Shown: positions 36,253 through 45,418 of the stretch, piece by piece
How the letters are laid out: each line of letters opens with the position of its first letter
How positions within the stretch are numbered: the first letter of the stretch is position 1
NCBI RefSeq assembly: GCF_003067705.1
Contig: NZ_QANL01000001.1
Coordinates: 1,342,307-1,406,306, forward strand
DNA length: 64,000 nucleotides
Direction: 5' to 3'
Source of the DNA: Planctomonas deserti
Lineage (GTDB): Bacteria > Actinomycetota > Actinomycetes > Actinomycetales > Microbacteriaceae
Notes under the pieces: generated by a model
Seen by the model: the letters and a program-made list of their open reading frames with translations, nothing else
What the model was told of the DNA's origin: nothing
Database searches by the model: none
Position numbers and translations under genes: made by a program

Positions 36253-37320
36253 ATGAGAGTGTGCATCGTCGCAGCGCCGCTGACCGCACGGAGCGGCGTG
36301 TTCATGTCGGCACGGGAACTGGTCGCGGCCGCCCGCGCCCGTGGGTTGGACTGGAGCGCCGTGCTCGGCCTGCGGCCCGCCATCCACGACGCGTCCCCCG
36401 ACGCCGACGTGAGCCACGTCCTGATCGACCGGCACGGCGCGGAGTGCATCGCGCAGGTGCAGCGTGACGTGCTGTCGATGCCGCAGGTCGCCGACGCGGA
36501 CGTCGTGATCACGATGATCGCCCAGAGCGACATCGCGATGAGCAGGACGCGGCGCCCGGGCGTGCTCTGGGTCCCGTTCGTCCGCGGGCTGCCCTGGCCG
36601 GACCGAGGCGAGGCGAAGCCGCACACGCGCGCCGTCAAGTGGGCTGCGGAGCGGTACGCCCTCCGTCGTGCGGGCGAGGTGTGGGCGACGACCCCGGTGC
36701 TCGCCCGGCAGATCCGGAGCGCACGGAAGGCCGTCCTGGTGCCGGCAGGGGTGTCACCGCTCGAGCGCCGGGTCTACGGAACCGAGGAGGGCCTCGACGT
36801 GGTCTGGGCGGGACGGCTCGACGTCGACAAGGACCCGGGCCTGTTCCTCGACGTGATGCGCGACGTGCCCGGGCGGGCGAGGGTCTACGGCCGCGGTCCG
36901 CTCGAGCAGTCGTTGCGGGACGCGGCGCCGGACAACGTCGAGCTCGCCGGCTGGAGCGACTCCGCGTCGATCTGGCGCAGCGGCACCGTGTTCGCCGGCA
37001 CGTCGCGGCGGGAGGCGTTCGGCAGAAGCGCCGTCGAGGCCGCGTTCTGCGGGCTCCCCGTGGTGATCACCGAGGACTACGGCTGCGCGCCGCTGCTCTA
37101 CAGGGACGCCGACCTCGCGCGCCGGTTCGTGCTGCCCCGGGGCGACCGGACCGCCTGGCGGACCGCGCTCACCAGCCTCGCGGAGGACCGCGGTCTTCGC
37201 AGCGCCGCGTCGGACCACGTCAACGCGAACGCGCAGTCGCTCACCATCGACCGCTCCGTCGACCGGATCCTCGAGAACATCACCCGCCTGCGGCAGGCCG
37301 GGGAGAAGGCCGGGCGCTAG
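36253..37320 (+). CDS. Glycosyltransferase family 4 (third)
   Basis: 355-residue GT-B protein. The N-terminal half (VCIVAAPLTARSGVFMSARELVAAA) is diverged. The donor half is clear, with VVWAGRLDVDKDPGLFLDVM, VYGRGPLEQSL and SRREAFGRSAVEAAFCGLPVVI, which carries the E-x7-E residues. Presumably completes the EPS repeat unit. Last gene of the operon begun at 32642, ending at a two-way terminator shared with the convergent beta-helix gene. ATG at 36253 follows GAGGGCACGAG, a good purine ribosome site. Confidence 0.85.
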   Translation: MRVCIVAAPLTARSGVFMSARELVAAARARGLDWSAVLGLRPAIHDASPDADVSHVLIDRHGAECIAQVQRDVLSMPQVADADVVITMIAQSDIAMSRTRRPGVLWVPFVRGLPWPDRGEAKPHTRAVKWAAERYALRRAGEVWATTPVLARQIRSARKAVLVPAGVSPLERRVYGTEEGLDVVWAGRLDVDKDPGLFLDVMRDVPGRARVYGRGPLEQSLRDAAPDNVELAGWSDSASIWRSGTVFAGTSRREAFGRSAVEAAFCGLPVVITEDYGCAPLLYRDADLARRFVLPRGDRTAWRTALTSLAEDRGLRSAASDHVNANAQSLTIDRSVDRILENITRLRQAGEKAGR

Positions 37321-37352
37321 CGGCCACGCGGAGCGGGGGCGCGCGAACGACG

Positions 37353-37390
37353 AAGGAGGCTGTGCCGGTCGTGCCCGGCACAGCCTCCTT
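37353..37390. terminator. Bidirectional terminator between convergent genes
   Basis: AAGGAGGCTGTGCCGG (37353-37368) pairs perfectly with CCGGCACAGCCTCCTT (37375-37390), with T-rich ends usable on both strands. Confidence 0.85.
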
Positions 37391-37423
37391 TCTCGTTTCC
37401 GCGTTAGCCCGCGAGGGGCAGGA

Positions 37424-39115
37424 TCACCTGCGGCACTCGGTGTTCGTGGCGATTGCGTCGTCGTTCGTGACCTCGTTGCTGCAGGCGACGAGGTTGCCGT
37501 AGCCCTCGCGCACGGCGACGCCGTACTCGTCGGGCGGCACGTCCGCGGTGTTCGCCACGAACACGTTGTTCTTGCCCCAGCCCGGGTTCGGGTCATAGTC
37601 GAAGTTGCCGATGAACGCGTCGCCGGGGGAGTTCCAGCCCGTGTTGCCGCGCACGAGCCAGTTGTTGCCCTTGACGTAGATGAGCGACGTCACCTCGGTG
37701 AGCGACGACCCGTCGATCTCGTTGTTCTCGATGCGTCCGTTGGCCGTGCCCTGCTTGGCCTCGATGGGGTCCGCCGTGGTGCGGGCGACGCTGTTGTCGA
37801 GGATCGCGTTGCGGTCACTGCGGTCGGGCTCGCAGTCGGTGTACTCGCACCAGCGGGCGGGGGAGGTGCCGACGTAGATGCCCTCGCCGTACTCCGGCTT
37901 CACGAGGCCGGTGTCGCGCACGACGTTGCCGATCACGTAGCTGTCCGTCGTGTCGTACCGGAGCTTGATGGCCTCCTGGCCCGTCTTCGTGATCATGAGG
38001 TCGGACACCGTGATGTTCGAGCTCGAGCTGATGGTCACCGCCTGGGTGGCCTCGGTGATCGTCATGCCGGAGAGCACGACGTGCTTGGCGCCCTCGATGT
38101 GCACGGCGAAGCCGGCGGAGGGGTCCGAGCGGGTGAGCACGGCGTCCCGGGGCCCGCAGACCCAGAGGGGCCGCTCCGACGAGCCGGACTTCGAGATCTC
38201 GAGGTAACCGGAGTACGTGCCGGGCTCCAGCCGGATGACGCTGCCGGGGCCGGCCTTCTTCACCGCCTGCTGCAGGCCCTTCATGGTCGACACCGTCGTG
38301 GTGGCCTTCGGGCAGTCGTCGTACCGCCGGGAGGGCGTGGAGCTCTTGAGGGCCTCGACCTTCGCCGTCGAGGCGGCGCGCGAGGCGTTGCCGCCATAGT
38401 CGACGGCGGTCACGGAGTAGCGGTAGGTGGCCCCGGGCCGGGCCGTGATGTCGAGGAAGGTCGAGTTCGAGAAGCCGGCGGGCGTGATGAGCTGCCCGGT
38501 CCTGCCGTCGCCGGTGCGGTACACCCGGTACGAGGCGACGTCCTTGCTGCGCGACGGCAGCCAGGTCACCTCGGTGCCGAGCCGGCCGGGCTGGGCGTCG
38601 ACCTCCGTGAGCTTGCGGGGCGCCGTATCATCCAGGACGTCGATGGCGTCGATCTGCACGTTGCTTGTGGGGGAGTCCGCATTCTTCGTGCCCGCTCGCT
38701 CGATGCGGAGCGTGTGCGTTCCGGCCTCGAGGCCGGTTCTCGTGAAGACGGCCTGGGCGTAGCGGGACTCGTCTCGGTAGAGGTCGACGTCCGCCACCCG
38801 CTCGCCGTCGAGGAAGACGTCCGCCTTGCCCCAGAACGGCCCCGTGCGGGCCAACCACCTGACGCCGGTGCCGACGAAGACGAGCTCCGCGGCCGATCCG
38901 TCCTCCTTGCCGACCGAGATGTCCTCACCCAGGTCCTGGTCGGACTCGAGCGTCTCCCAGGTGCCGCTGTACGAGATGGCGGAGGACGTGTTGTCGTACC
39001 GCCCGGACTTCACGCCGGAGTCGGCGGACGCGTCGCTCGGCACCGTCAGGCTTCCCAGAAGTCCGACGGCGGCAACGGCGGCGGCCACCACCCCTAGCTT
39101 CGTCCGTACCCGCAA
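37424..39115 (-). CDS. Secreted jelly-roll/FnIII/beta-helix protein, paralogue 3
   Basis: 563-residue secreted protein with the same plan as paralogue 1: signal peptide (about 1-31), one jelly-roll module (SGRYDNTSSAIS ... GTHTLRIERAG), one FnIII module and a C-terminal right-handed beta-helix with the six cysteines (DCPK, WVCGP, WCEYTDC, VACSN, ECRR) and DPIEAKQGT kept. It is the most diverged of the three; the jelly-roll has more charged residues (SDQDLGEDISVGKEDGSAAEL). The start is TTG with AGGAG 6 bases upstream. No CCCC-NAAN-GGGG motif is seen upstream, so it may be regulated differently from the other two. Confidence 0.75.
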   Translation of the reverse strand: MRVRTKLGVVAAAVAAVGLLGSLTVPSDASADSGVKSGRYDNTSSAISYSGTWETLESDQDLGEDISVGKEDGSAAELVFVGTGVRWLARTGPFWGKADVFLDGERVADVDLYRDESRYAQAVFTRTGLEAGTHTLRIERAGTKNADSPTSNVQIDAIDVLDDTAPRKLTEVDAQPGRLGTEVTWLPSRSKDVASYRVYRTGDGRTGQLITPAGFSNSTFLDITARPGATYRYSVTAVDYGGNASRAASTAKVEALKSSTPSRRYDDCPKATTTVSTMKGLQQAVKKAGPGSVIRLEPGTYSGYLEISKSGSSERPLWVCGPRDAVLTRSDPSAGFAVHIEGAKHVVLSGMTITEATQAVTISSSSNITVSDLMITKTGQEAIKLRYDTTDSYVIGNVVRDTGLVKPEYGEGIYVGTSPARWCEYTDCEPDRSDRNAILDNSVARTTADPIEAKQGTANGRIENNEIDGSSLTEVTSLIYVKGNNWLVRGNTGWNSPGDAFIGNFDYDPNPGWGKNNVFVANTADVPPDEYGVAVREGYGNLVACSNEVTNDDAIATNTECRR

Positions 39116-39360
39116 TCCGTCTCCTGCACTCGTCCACGAGAGCCTCGGATGCGTTGAGGGCGCGTAGCCCGAATCGTCAGCCCAGCCGACGGTTCGTTCC
39201 GTCTTCCTCTCGACCTTTGACCCTACGCGACGGGCATAGGGATGACAAGGAACGCACGGGCACCGCGCGGCCGCCTGAGCCGGGCCGATCCACCGGGCGT
39301 GAAGCCCGCTCGCCGCCCGGCGTGGCGGGCTGCCCAGGCAGGGTTTGGTTGAATGAGCGC

Positions 39361-40374
39361 ATGACGACGACTGAACCGGTTCGCAAGCGACACTGGATCC
39401 GCAACACCGTGATCGTGCTCGCTGTGCTCGTCCTCGTCGTCGGCGGCATCGCGGGAGCGTACGTGCTGACCCTCTCCCGGTCGTTCGACGAGGGGACCGA
39501 GAAGATCGAGGAGGTCTTCCCCGAGGAGGCCACCCGGCCCGCCGCCCCCGAGGGGCCCGCGGCGTCCGCGCAGAACATCCTGCTGCTCGGTTCGGACACC
39601 CGCGGGGAGCTGACCGAGGACCTGGACGCCCTGCGCGGCCAGCGCTCGGACACGGTGATGGTGCTGCACATCCCGGCCGACCGGAGCCACGCGTACGTGA
39701 TGTCGATCATGCGCGACAGCTGGGTCGACATCCCCGGCCGCGGCAAGGCGAAGGTCAACGCCGCCCTCGCGTACGGCGGCGTCCCGCTCGTCGTGCAGAC
39801 CGTGGAGTCCCTCATCTCGGCGCGCATCGACCACGTGGCCATCATCGACTTCGAGGGGTTCAAGGGCGTGACGGATGCGCTCGGCGGCGTGGAGATCGAG
39901 AACCCGATCCCGTTCAGCCCCACGCACCTGAAGGGCGCGTACTTCCCGCAGGGGCCGCAGACACTGAACGGGGAGGAGGCCCTCGCCTTCGTCCGCGAGC
40001 GGTACGCCTTCGCCGACGGCGACTTCCAGCGCGCGCGGAACCAGCAGATCTACATCAAGGCCGTGATGAAGAAGGTCCTGAGCGCGAACACGCTCACCGA
40101 CCCCGGTCGCCTGAGCGCGACCGTCGGCGCCATCGCCCCGTACCTCAAGGTCGACGAGGGCCTGAACTCCTCCTACGTGGGGCAGCTGGGCCTCGAGCTC
40201 CGGTCCATCCGCTCGGAGGACATCACGTTCTTCACCGCGCCGACGGCGGGAACCGGGACCGCGGGCGGGCAGTCGATCGTCAACCTCGACTGGTCGCGGA
40301 TGCCCCTGCTGCAGGAGGCCTTCCGCACCGACACGCTCGGCGGATACGACGCCGGCGCCCAGGCCCTGCAGTAG
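39361..40374 (+). CDS. LCP (LytR-CpsA-Psr) family glycopolymer transferase
   Basis: 337-residue membrane-anchored LCP protein. One N-terminal helix (NTVIVLAVLVLVVGGIAGAYVL), then the LCP domain with NILLLGSDTRG, QRSDTVMVLHIPADRS, MSIMRDSWVDIPGRGKAKVNAA and the arginine motif LAFVRERYAFADGDFQRARNQ. LCP enzymes transfer lipid-linked glycopolymers to peptidoglycan or arabinogalactan, so this one may attach the EPS made by the locus. ATG at 39361 lacks a Shine-Dalgarno; TTGAAT lies 6 bases upstream. The 245-base gap before it shows nothing definite. Confidence 0.9.
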   Translation: MTTTEPVRKRHWIRNTVIVLAVLVLVVGGIAGAYVLTLSRSFDEGTEKIEEVFPEEATRPAAPEGPAASAQNILLLGSDTRGELTEDLDALRGQRSDTVMVLHIPADRSHAYVMSIMRDSWVDIPGRGKAKVNAALAYGGVPLVVQTVESLISARIDHVAIIDFEGFKGVTDALGGVEIENPIPFSPTHLKGAYFPQGPQTLNGEEALAFVRERYAFADGDFQRARNQQIYIKAVMKKVLSANTLTDPGRLSATVGAIAPYLKVDEGLNSSYVGQLGLELRSIRSEDITFFTAPTAGTGTAGGQSIVNLDWSRMPLLQEAFRTDTLGGYDAGAQALQ

Positions 40375-40404
40375 CCGCTGTGGCGCCCGCCGGCGCTCGC
40401 GTCG

Positions 40405-40869
40405 TCAGGAGCGGGTGACCCGGCGGCGGGCCGCCCTCGCCCGGCGCGCGCCGAGGACGGCCAGGATCACGGCCGCGAGCACGGCACCGATCATCGAGCC
40501 CGCGGTGTTCGCCACGACGTCGCGGAGGCTGGCCACCCGGCTGGTGACGAAGATCAGCTGCGCGGTCTCGATGGCAACGGATGCGCATCCGCCGACGAGC
40601 ACGCCGAGCCACCAGCGCCGCGCTCCGGCGAGCAGCACCACGATCGCCCCGACCGGCACGAACAGCGCGATGTTCGCGCCGAACTCGATGAAGTTGAAGG
40701 ACACCCAGTCGGGCGCCCCGAGCCGGTGCAGCACGCCGAGCGCGCGGAAGACCATGGGGTGCGAGCTGAGCTCCGACGAGGCGGGCACGAGCACGATCAG
40801 GGCGAGCAGGGCGGCGAACACGACGCCGGCGAGGACGCTCGCTCGCCGAACCGCCGGATCCCTGTGCAT
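40405..40869 (-). CDS. VanZ-family membrane protein (second)
   Basis: 154-residue four-helix VanZ protein, with the signatures FNFIEFGANIALFVPVGAIVVLL, SVAIETAQLIFVTSR and LRDVVANTAGSMIGAVLA. Related to but distinct from the VanZ at 8334. Envelope function unknown; its place next to the LCP gene is suggestive only. TACTGT lies 6 bases upstream of the ATG on the minus strand, fitting a leaderless start. Confidence 0.85.
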   Translation of the reverse strand: MHRDPAVRRASVLAGVVFAALLALIVLVPASSELSSHPMVFRALGVLHRLGAPDWVSFNFIEFGANIALFVPVGAIVVLLAGARRWWLGVLVGGCASVAIETAQLIFVTSRVASLRDVVANTAGSMIGAVLAAVILAVLGARRARAARRRVTRS

Positions 40870-40962
40870 CGGATCACAGTAGCGAGGAAACCCTGGGCGA
40901 TATTGGGGAGATCCATGAGTGGGGGAGAAGGCGGCGGCGCGTGCGCCGGAGGGGAAACGGGA

Positions 40963-40997
40963 AACGGCCCGGATCCAGCAACTGGATCCGGGCCGTT
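40963..40997 (-). terminator. Terminator hairpin of tRNA-Pro
   Basis: AACGGCCCGGATCCAG and CTGGATCCGGGCCGTT form a perfect 16-bp stem with a CAA/TTG loop, 26 bases past the tRNA end on the minus strand, followed by TTTCCCGTTTCCCC. Confidence 0.75.
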
Positions 40998-41022
40998 CTC
41001 GATGTCCTTCGACATGACCGTG

Positions 41023-41096
<74 letters not shown>

Positions 41097-41156
41097 GTCG
41101 ACTCGTAACGAGCCTAGATAAGGATACCCGATCCGGGAGCCTTCTCGGTACGCGCC

Positions 41157-42125
41157 CTACCGCAGCGGCGTCAGGGTGAGCAGCGTCGCCTCCGGAGGGC
41201 ACGCGAAGCGCACCGGTGCATAGATGGAGGTGCCGAGCCCCGCCGAGACGTTGAGGTAGGCCGCCTTGAGGGCGTGCGTCCAGATGCTCAGCCCCTTCAC
41301 CTGACGGCGGGGGATGTCGCAGTTGGTCACCAGGGCGCCGTAGCCGGGCACGCAGACCTGGCCGCCGTGCGTGTGCCCCGCGAAGATCATCGTCGCGCCC
41401 TGGGTCACGAAGGAGTTCAGCACGCGGCGGTAGGGGGCGTGCGCGACGCCGACCGTCACGACGCTGCGGCCGTCGTCGCCCTCGGGGATCAGGTCGTAGA
41501 GGTCGTCGTTCTCGCGCAGCTCGTCGAGCGCGCCGGGGAGGAGGGACAGCCGGTCGAGGTCGCGATGCGGGTCGTCGACCCCGAGGAACTCGAGGTGCGT
41601 CCCGTTGATCTCGAGCGCGCCGACGGCGTTGTTCAGGTTCAGCCAGCCGAGGCGGTCGTACAGCGCTTCGAGGCGGGAGACGTCGAGGTCGGGCGAGCGC
41701 TTGGGCTTGCCGGACGGTCCCGTGAAGTAGGTGAACGGGTTCTTCGGAATCGGGCCGAAGTAGTCGTTCGAGCCGTGCACGAAGACCCCGGGAACGCCGT
41801 TGAACGCGTCGAGCGCCCGCTCGACGCCCTCGACGCCCCGCTGGTGCCCGGTGTTGTCACCGGTGTTTACGACGAGGTCGGGCTTCAGCGCGGCGAGCGA
41901 GCGGATCCAGTCCTGCTTGCGCCTCTGCCACGGCGCCATGTGCAGGTCGGAGAGGTGCAGCACGGTGATCGGCCGCGCCCCCTCCGGCAGCACGGGAGCC
42001 GAGACCCTGCGGAGGGTGAATCGGTTGCGCTCGATCAGCGATCCGTACGCGAACGCCGCGGCGCCGGTGCCCAGGAAGGCACCGAGCGCCACGGCGGTTC
42101 TCGTGAGCGCGTGCGACAGGCCCAC
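41157..42125 (-). CDS. Metallophosphoesterase (membrane-anchored, Rv3683-like)
   Basis: 322-residue calcineurin-like phosphoesterase. One N-terminal helix (VALGAFLGTGAAAFAYG), then the metal motifs HLSDLHM, VVNTGDNTGHQ, VHGSNDYF and FAGHTHGGQV. The substrate is unknown; family members include UDP-diacylglucosamine and nucleotide hydrolases. GTG starts at the last base of the PBP stop (TAGTG), so it is translationally coupled to the PBP. In mycobacteria the ponA2 gene is likewise followed by a metallophosphoesterase. Confidence 0.88.
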   Translation of the reverse strand: MGLSHALTRTAVALGAFLGTGAAAFAYGSLIERNRFTLRRVSAPVLPEGARPITVLHLSDLHMAPWQRRKQDWIRSLAALKPDLVVNTGDNTGHQRGVEGVERALDAFNGVPGVFVHGSNDYFGPIPKNPFTYFTGPSGKPKRSPDLDVSRLEALYDRLGWLNLNNAVGALEINGTHLEFLGVDDPHRDLDRLSLLPGALDELRENDDLYDLIPEGDDGRSVVTVGVAHAPYRRVLNSFVTQGATMIFAGHTHGGQVCVPGYGALVTNCDIPRRQVKGLSIWTHALKAAYLNVSAGLGTSIYAPVRFACPPEATLLTLTPLR

Positions 42126-44635
42126 TATTCGGTCGAGCCGACGTACAGCGTGACCGGCCCGTCGGACGGGTCGCGCGACGTGCCCGCGGCGGGATCCGTG
42201 CGGATGGCCCTGTCGACCAGCTCCGGGTTCTCCGTGGTCTCCTCGACCACGTTCACCTCGTAGCCCTGCTCCTCGAGCTCCTCCTCGGCGCTGCCGGTGT
42301 CCTGACCCGTGACGTCGGCGACCTCGGGCGTACGCCCGCTGCTCGTGTAGACCGTCACCGTGGACCCCTTCGCGACGGCCGCGCCGTTGCCGGGGTTGCT
42401 GGCGGCGATCAGGCCCTCGTCAATGTCGGACTCCCGCGTTCCGCCCTCCGCGTACTTCAGACCGACGCCCTCGAGGAGGTCCTGCGCCTGCTCGGTCGTA
42501 CGGCCGACGAGGTTCGGCACGTCGATGCGGGTGGAGCGGGTGAGGCTGCGGCTCGGGCCGGGGAACTTGTCGCCGCCGTACACGTCGTTCACGGCGCTCA
42601 TGAGCGGCTTGAAGATGCGGTGGCGGGCATCCGCCGCGGTCCCGGACGGGAAGCGGTAGCGCCGCAGGCTCACGTCGCCCTTCACGTTGCCGACCCAGAC
42701 CGCGGTGGCGACCTTGGTGGTCGACCCCACGAACCAGGTGTCCTTCGCGCGGTCGGTGGTGCCCGTCTTGCCCATGATGTCGATGCCGTCGCGCGGGTTG
42801 GACGCGGTGCCGGTTCCGTTCACCACAACCTGCTGCAGCGCATAGGTGGCCGTGGCGGCGACGGCGGGGTCGATGCTCTGCTTGCAGGTGCTCTTCGGCG
42901 GCGCCATCTCGGTGCCGTCCGGCAGCACGACGCGGTCGATCGCGATCGGCGTGCAGACGTTGCCGCCGCTCGCGATGCCGGCGAACGCGCTCGCCATGCT
43001 CAGCGGCGCGACGTTGTTGCCACCGGAGCCGAGGATGTCGCTGACCACCATGCCGAGCTCGCGCTCGGGGTCGGCCTGGTGAATGCCCATGTCGATCGCG
43101 GTCTGACGGATGTCGCACATGTCGAGCTCGGACGCCATGGCGATGAAGCCCGTGTTGACGGAGCGGCGGGTGGCCTCGAGGGCGCTGATGTTGCCGCCGG
43201 TGCCGCCGGTGTCGTTGGTCACCTTGTACGGGCCGGTCACGGTGCCGCCGCACGAGTTGGTGAAGTCGCGCGCGCTCCAGTTGGCCTTCGACGCCTGCAC
43301 GACCTCGTTGATCGAGTGTCCCGCCTTCAGCCACTGCAGCAGCGTGAACGACTTGTAGGTCGAGCCGACCTGGAAGCCGGATGAACCGCCGTACGGCTTA
43401 TCGGTGTTGAAGTTGATGCTCGTCGTGCCGGGGACGTCCGCCGCGTTGCCGTAAGCCGTGTTCTGGGCCATCGCGATGACGCGGCCGGTGCCGGACTCGA
43501 CGGAGACGGCCGCGCCGCCGATGTTGCCCCAGGCGACGCTCGCGGGCACGGCGTCGGACATGCTCTTCGCGGCGACGCGCTGGAGGTCGAGGTTCAGCGT
43601 CGTGTACACCTGCAGCCCGCCCCGGGTCAGCAGGTTCGCGCGGGTGGCCGCGTCCGGTCCGAAGGCCGGGTCATTGAGGATGGTGAACTTCACGAAGTCG
43701 CAGTAGTACGGGGCGGCCGAGTTCAGGCAGCCGCTCTGCACCGGCGTGATCGCGGGCGTGACCGGGGTGGCGAGGGCCTCGTCCAGCTGCTGCTGGGAGA
43801 TCTTGTCCTCCTCCAGCATGTTGCGCAGGAGGAGGTCGCGGCGTTCCTGGTTGGCCGGGATGTTCTCGGGGATGTCGATGCGGAGGTTGTTCGGGTTGTT
43901 CACCGTCGCGATGAGGCTCGCCGCCTGCGCGAGGGAGAGGTCCTTCGCCGAGACGCTGTAGTAGTAGCGGGAGGCCGACTCGATGCCGTAGACGGTGCCG
44001 CCGAAGCCCGCGATGTTGAGGTAACCGAGAAGGATGGTGTCCTTGTCGTACTTCTTCTCGACACCGATGGCCATGCGCATCTCTTTGAGCTTGCGGCTCA
44101 TGTTGGTGTCGGTGGCCTCCTTGTAGGCCTTCTCGCCGGCCTCGGGGTCGGTGACCCGCAGCTTCTCCGCCTGCTGCACGAGCACGTTCTTGACGTACTG
44201 CATCGTGATGGTGGACGCGCCGCTCGCGGTGACCCCGCTCGTCGCGTTCTGCACGACAGCGCGCGCCGCGGAGAGCACGTCGACTCCGCCGTGCTCGTAG
44301 AAGCGCGGGTCCTCCGTGGCGATGGCCGCGTCCTTCGCGAACTGCGACACCGCATCCCAAGGCACCTCTTCGCGGTTCTGGTCGAAGAACTCGGCGAACT
44401 TCACCGGGTTGCCGCCCTCGTTCGCGTACAGCTCCGTCTTCTCGGCGAGGTTCTCGATCTCGAGGTAGTCGGGGAGGTTCTCGAACACGCCGATGGTGTT
44501 GGTCGCGGCCATGCCGGTGACGGCGATCGCGGGAGTAACCATGGCGGTGACGAGGACACCGGCGAGGGCGCTCATGCCGAGCAGGCCGAGCCCGGCAGCG
44601 AGCGCGCCCCCGGGCGCCTTATTTTGGGCAGACAT
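42125..44635 (-). CDS. Bifunctional class A penicillin-binding protein with PASTA domains (PonA2-like)
   Basis: 836-residue peptidoglycan synthase. Order: N-terminal helix (about 10-40), transglycosylase domain with ATEDPRFYEHGGVD and the GASTITMQYVKN block, transpeptidase domain with STYK (in GSTYKSFTLLQ), SVN (in RRSVNTGF) and KTG (in MGKTGTTD), then two C-terminal PASTA repeats (RIDVPNLVGRTTEQAQ and TPEVADVTGQDTGSAEEEL). Polymerises and cross-links lipid II outside the membrane; PASTA domains bind muropeptides. ATG at 44635 follows TACTCT by 7 bases (leaderless); longer frame upstream is not family-like. Confidence 0.93.
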   Translation of the reverse strand: MSAQNKAPGGALAAGLGLLGMSALAGVLVTAMVTPAIAVTGMAATNTIGVFENLPDYLEIENLAEKTELYANEGGNPVKFAEFFDQNREEVPWDAVSQFAKDAAIATEDPRFYEHGGVDVLSAARAVVQNATSGVTASGASTITMQYVKNVLVQQAEKLRVTDPEAGEKAYKEATDTNMSRKLKEMRMAIGVEKKYDKDTILLGYLNIAGFGGTVYGIESASRYYYSVSAKDLSLAQAASLIATVNNPNNLRIDIPENIPANQERRDLLLRNMLEEDKISQQQLDEALATPVTPAITPVQSGCLNSAAPYYCDFVKFTILNDPAFGPDAATRANLLTRGGLQVYTTLNLDLQRVAAKSMSDAVPASVAWGNIGGAAVSVESGTGRVIAMAQNTAYGNAADVPGTTSINFNTDKPYGGSSGFQVGSTYKSFTLLQWLKAGHSINEVVQASKANWSARDFTNSCGGTVTGPYKVTNDTGGTGGNISALEATRRSVNTGFIAMASELDMCDIRQTAIDMGIHQADPERELGMVVSDILGSGGNNVAPLSMASAFAGIASGGNVCTPIAIDRVVLPDGTEMAPPKSTCKQSIDPAVAATATYALQQVVVNGTGTASNPRDGIDIMGKTGTTDRAKDTWFVGSTTKVATAVWVGNVKGDVSLRRYRFPSGTAADARHRIFKPLMSAVNDVYGGDKFPGPSRSLTRSTRIDVPNLVGRTTEQAQDLLEGVGLKYAEGGTRESDIDEGLIAASNPGNGAAVAKGSTVTVYTSSGRTPEVADVTGQDTGSAEEELEEQGYEVNVVEETTENPELVDRAIRTDPAAGTSRDPSDGPVTLYVGSTE

Positions 44636-44642
44636 ATGATCA

Positions 44643-44648
44643 AGAGTA
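44643..44648 (-). promoter_or_regulatory. -10 element, leaderless PBP gene
   Basis: TACTCT on the minus strand with 7 bases to the ATG at 44635. Confidence 0.5.
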
Positions 44649-44699
44649 CGGGATCGTCCGTACGCCCACCTGAAAGCTCGCCTCACCGAAGGAGCCGCC

Positions 44700-44879
44700 G
44701 TGCCCACCGAACGTATCACCTGGGAGTACCTGACGACTCCGCTCATGATCCACAACACCGCCGCGATCCTGAACAACTGGGGCTCCGAGGGGTGGGAGCT
44801 CGTGCAGGTCGTGCAGGGTCCCGAGGGCGGCCTCGTCGCCTACCTGAAGCGTCCCGTCGCGACGGAGGGCCGGGCCTGA
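44700..44879 (+). CDS. Small DUF4177 protein
   Basis: 59-residue protein beginning at GTG 44700 (PTERITWEYLTTPLMIHNTA). The pattern WEY ... LNNWGSEGWELVQVV is the DUF4177 signature. Function unknown. A GGAG lies 9 bases before the GTG. Its stop overlaps the RidA start (TGATG), so the two are co-translated, the same DUF4177-RidA pairing found near ponA2 in mycobacteria (Rv3678A-Rv3678c). Confidence 0.85.
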   Translation: MPTERITWEYLTTPLMIHNTAAILNNWGSEGWELVQVVQGPEGGLVAYLKRPVATEGRA

Positions 44880-45352
44880 TGGGCGCCATCGCGGAACGCC
44901 TCGCCGAGCTCGGCATCGAGCTGCCCGAGGTGGCGGCACCTGTCGCCGCCTACGTCCCCGCCGTTCTGAACGCCGGACTCGTCTACACCTCTGGTCAGCT
45001 GCCCTTCGTCTCGGGCGCGCTGCCCGAGACGGGCAAGGTCGGCGAGGGGAGCGGCCTCGTCGGCGCGGAGAGCGCCAAGGGTTACGCCCGCCAGTGCGCG
45101 CTCAACGCCATCGCAGCCGCCGCGAGCGTGCTGGACGGCGACCTCGACCGGGTGACCCGGGTCGTGAAGGTCACCGGCTTCGTCGCGTCCGACCCGTCCT
45201 TCACCGGTCAGCCCGGCGTCATCAACGGTGCGTCGGAGACGCTCGGCGAGATCTTCGGGGAGGCAGGCCGTCACGCCCGCAGCGCGGTCGGCGTCGCGGT
45301 GCTCCCGCTGGACTCGCCGGTCGAGGTCGAGGTCGTCTTCGCGATCGACTGA
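44879..45352 (+). CDS. RidA family protein (YjgF/YER057c/UK114)
   Basis: 157-residue RidA-fold protein. RidA enzymes hydrolyse reactive enamine/imine intermediates such as 2-aminoacrylate. Visible are VYTSGQLPFVSG at the start of the fold, the subunit-interface block QCALNAIAAAASVLDG and RVVKVTGFVASDPSFTGQP. The catalytic arginine of archetypal RidA (in the C-terminal PARxxV stretch) is replaced here by HARSAVGVAVLPLDSPVEVE, which keeps HARSAVG; many actinobacterial members share it. Start set by coupling to the DUF4177 stop. Confidence 0.88.
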   Translation: MGAIAERLAELGIELPEVAAPVAAYVPAVLNAGLVYTSGQLPFVSGALPETGKVGEGSGLVGAESAKGYARQCALNAIAAAASVLDGDLDRVTRVVKVTGFVASDPSFTGQPGVINGASETLGEIFGEAGRHARSAVGVAVLPLDSPVEVEVVFAID

Positions 45353-45418
45353 CCCTCGAGACCCCTTCCGGTCCTGCGCGAGTCCGGAGCGGGGGAGCGG
45401 GAGCGGGAGCGGGGCAAC

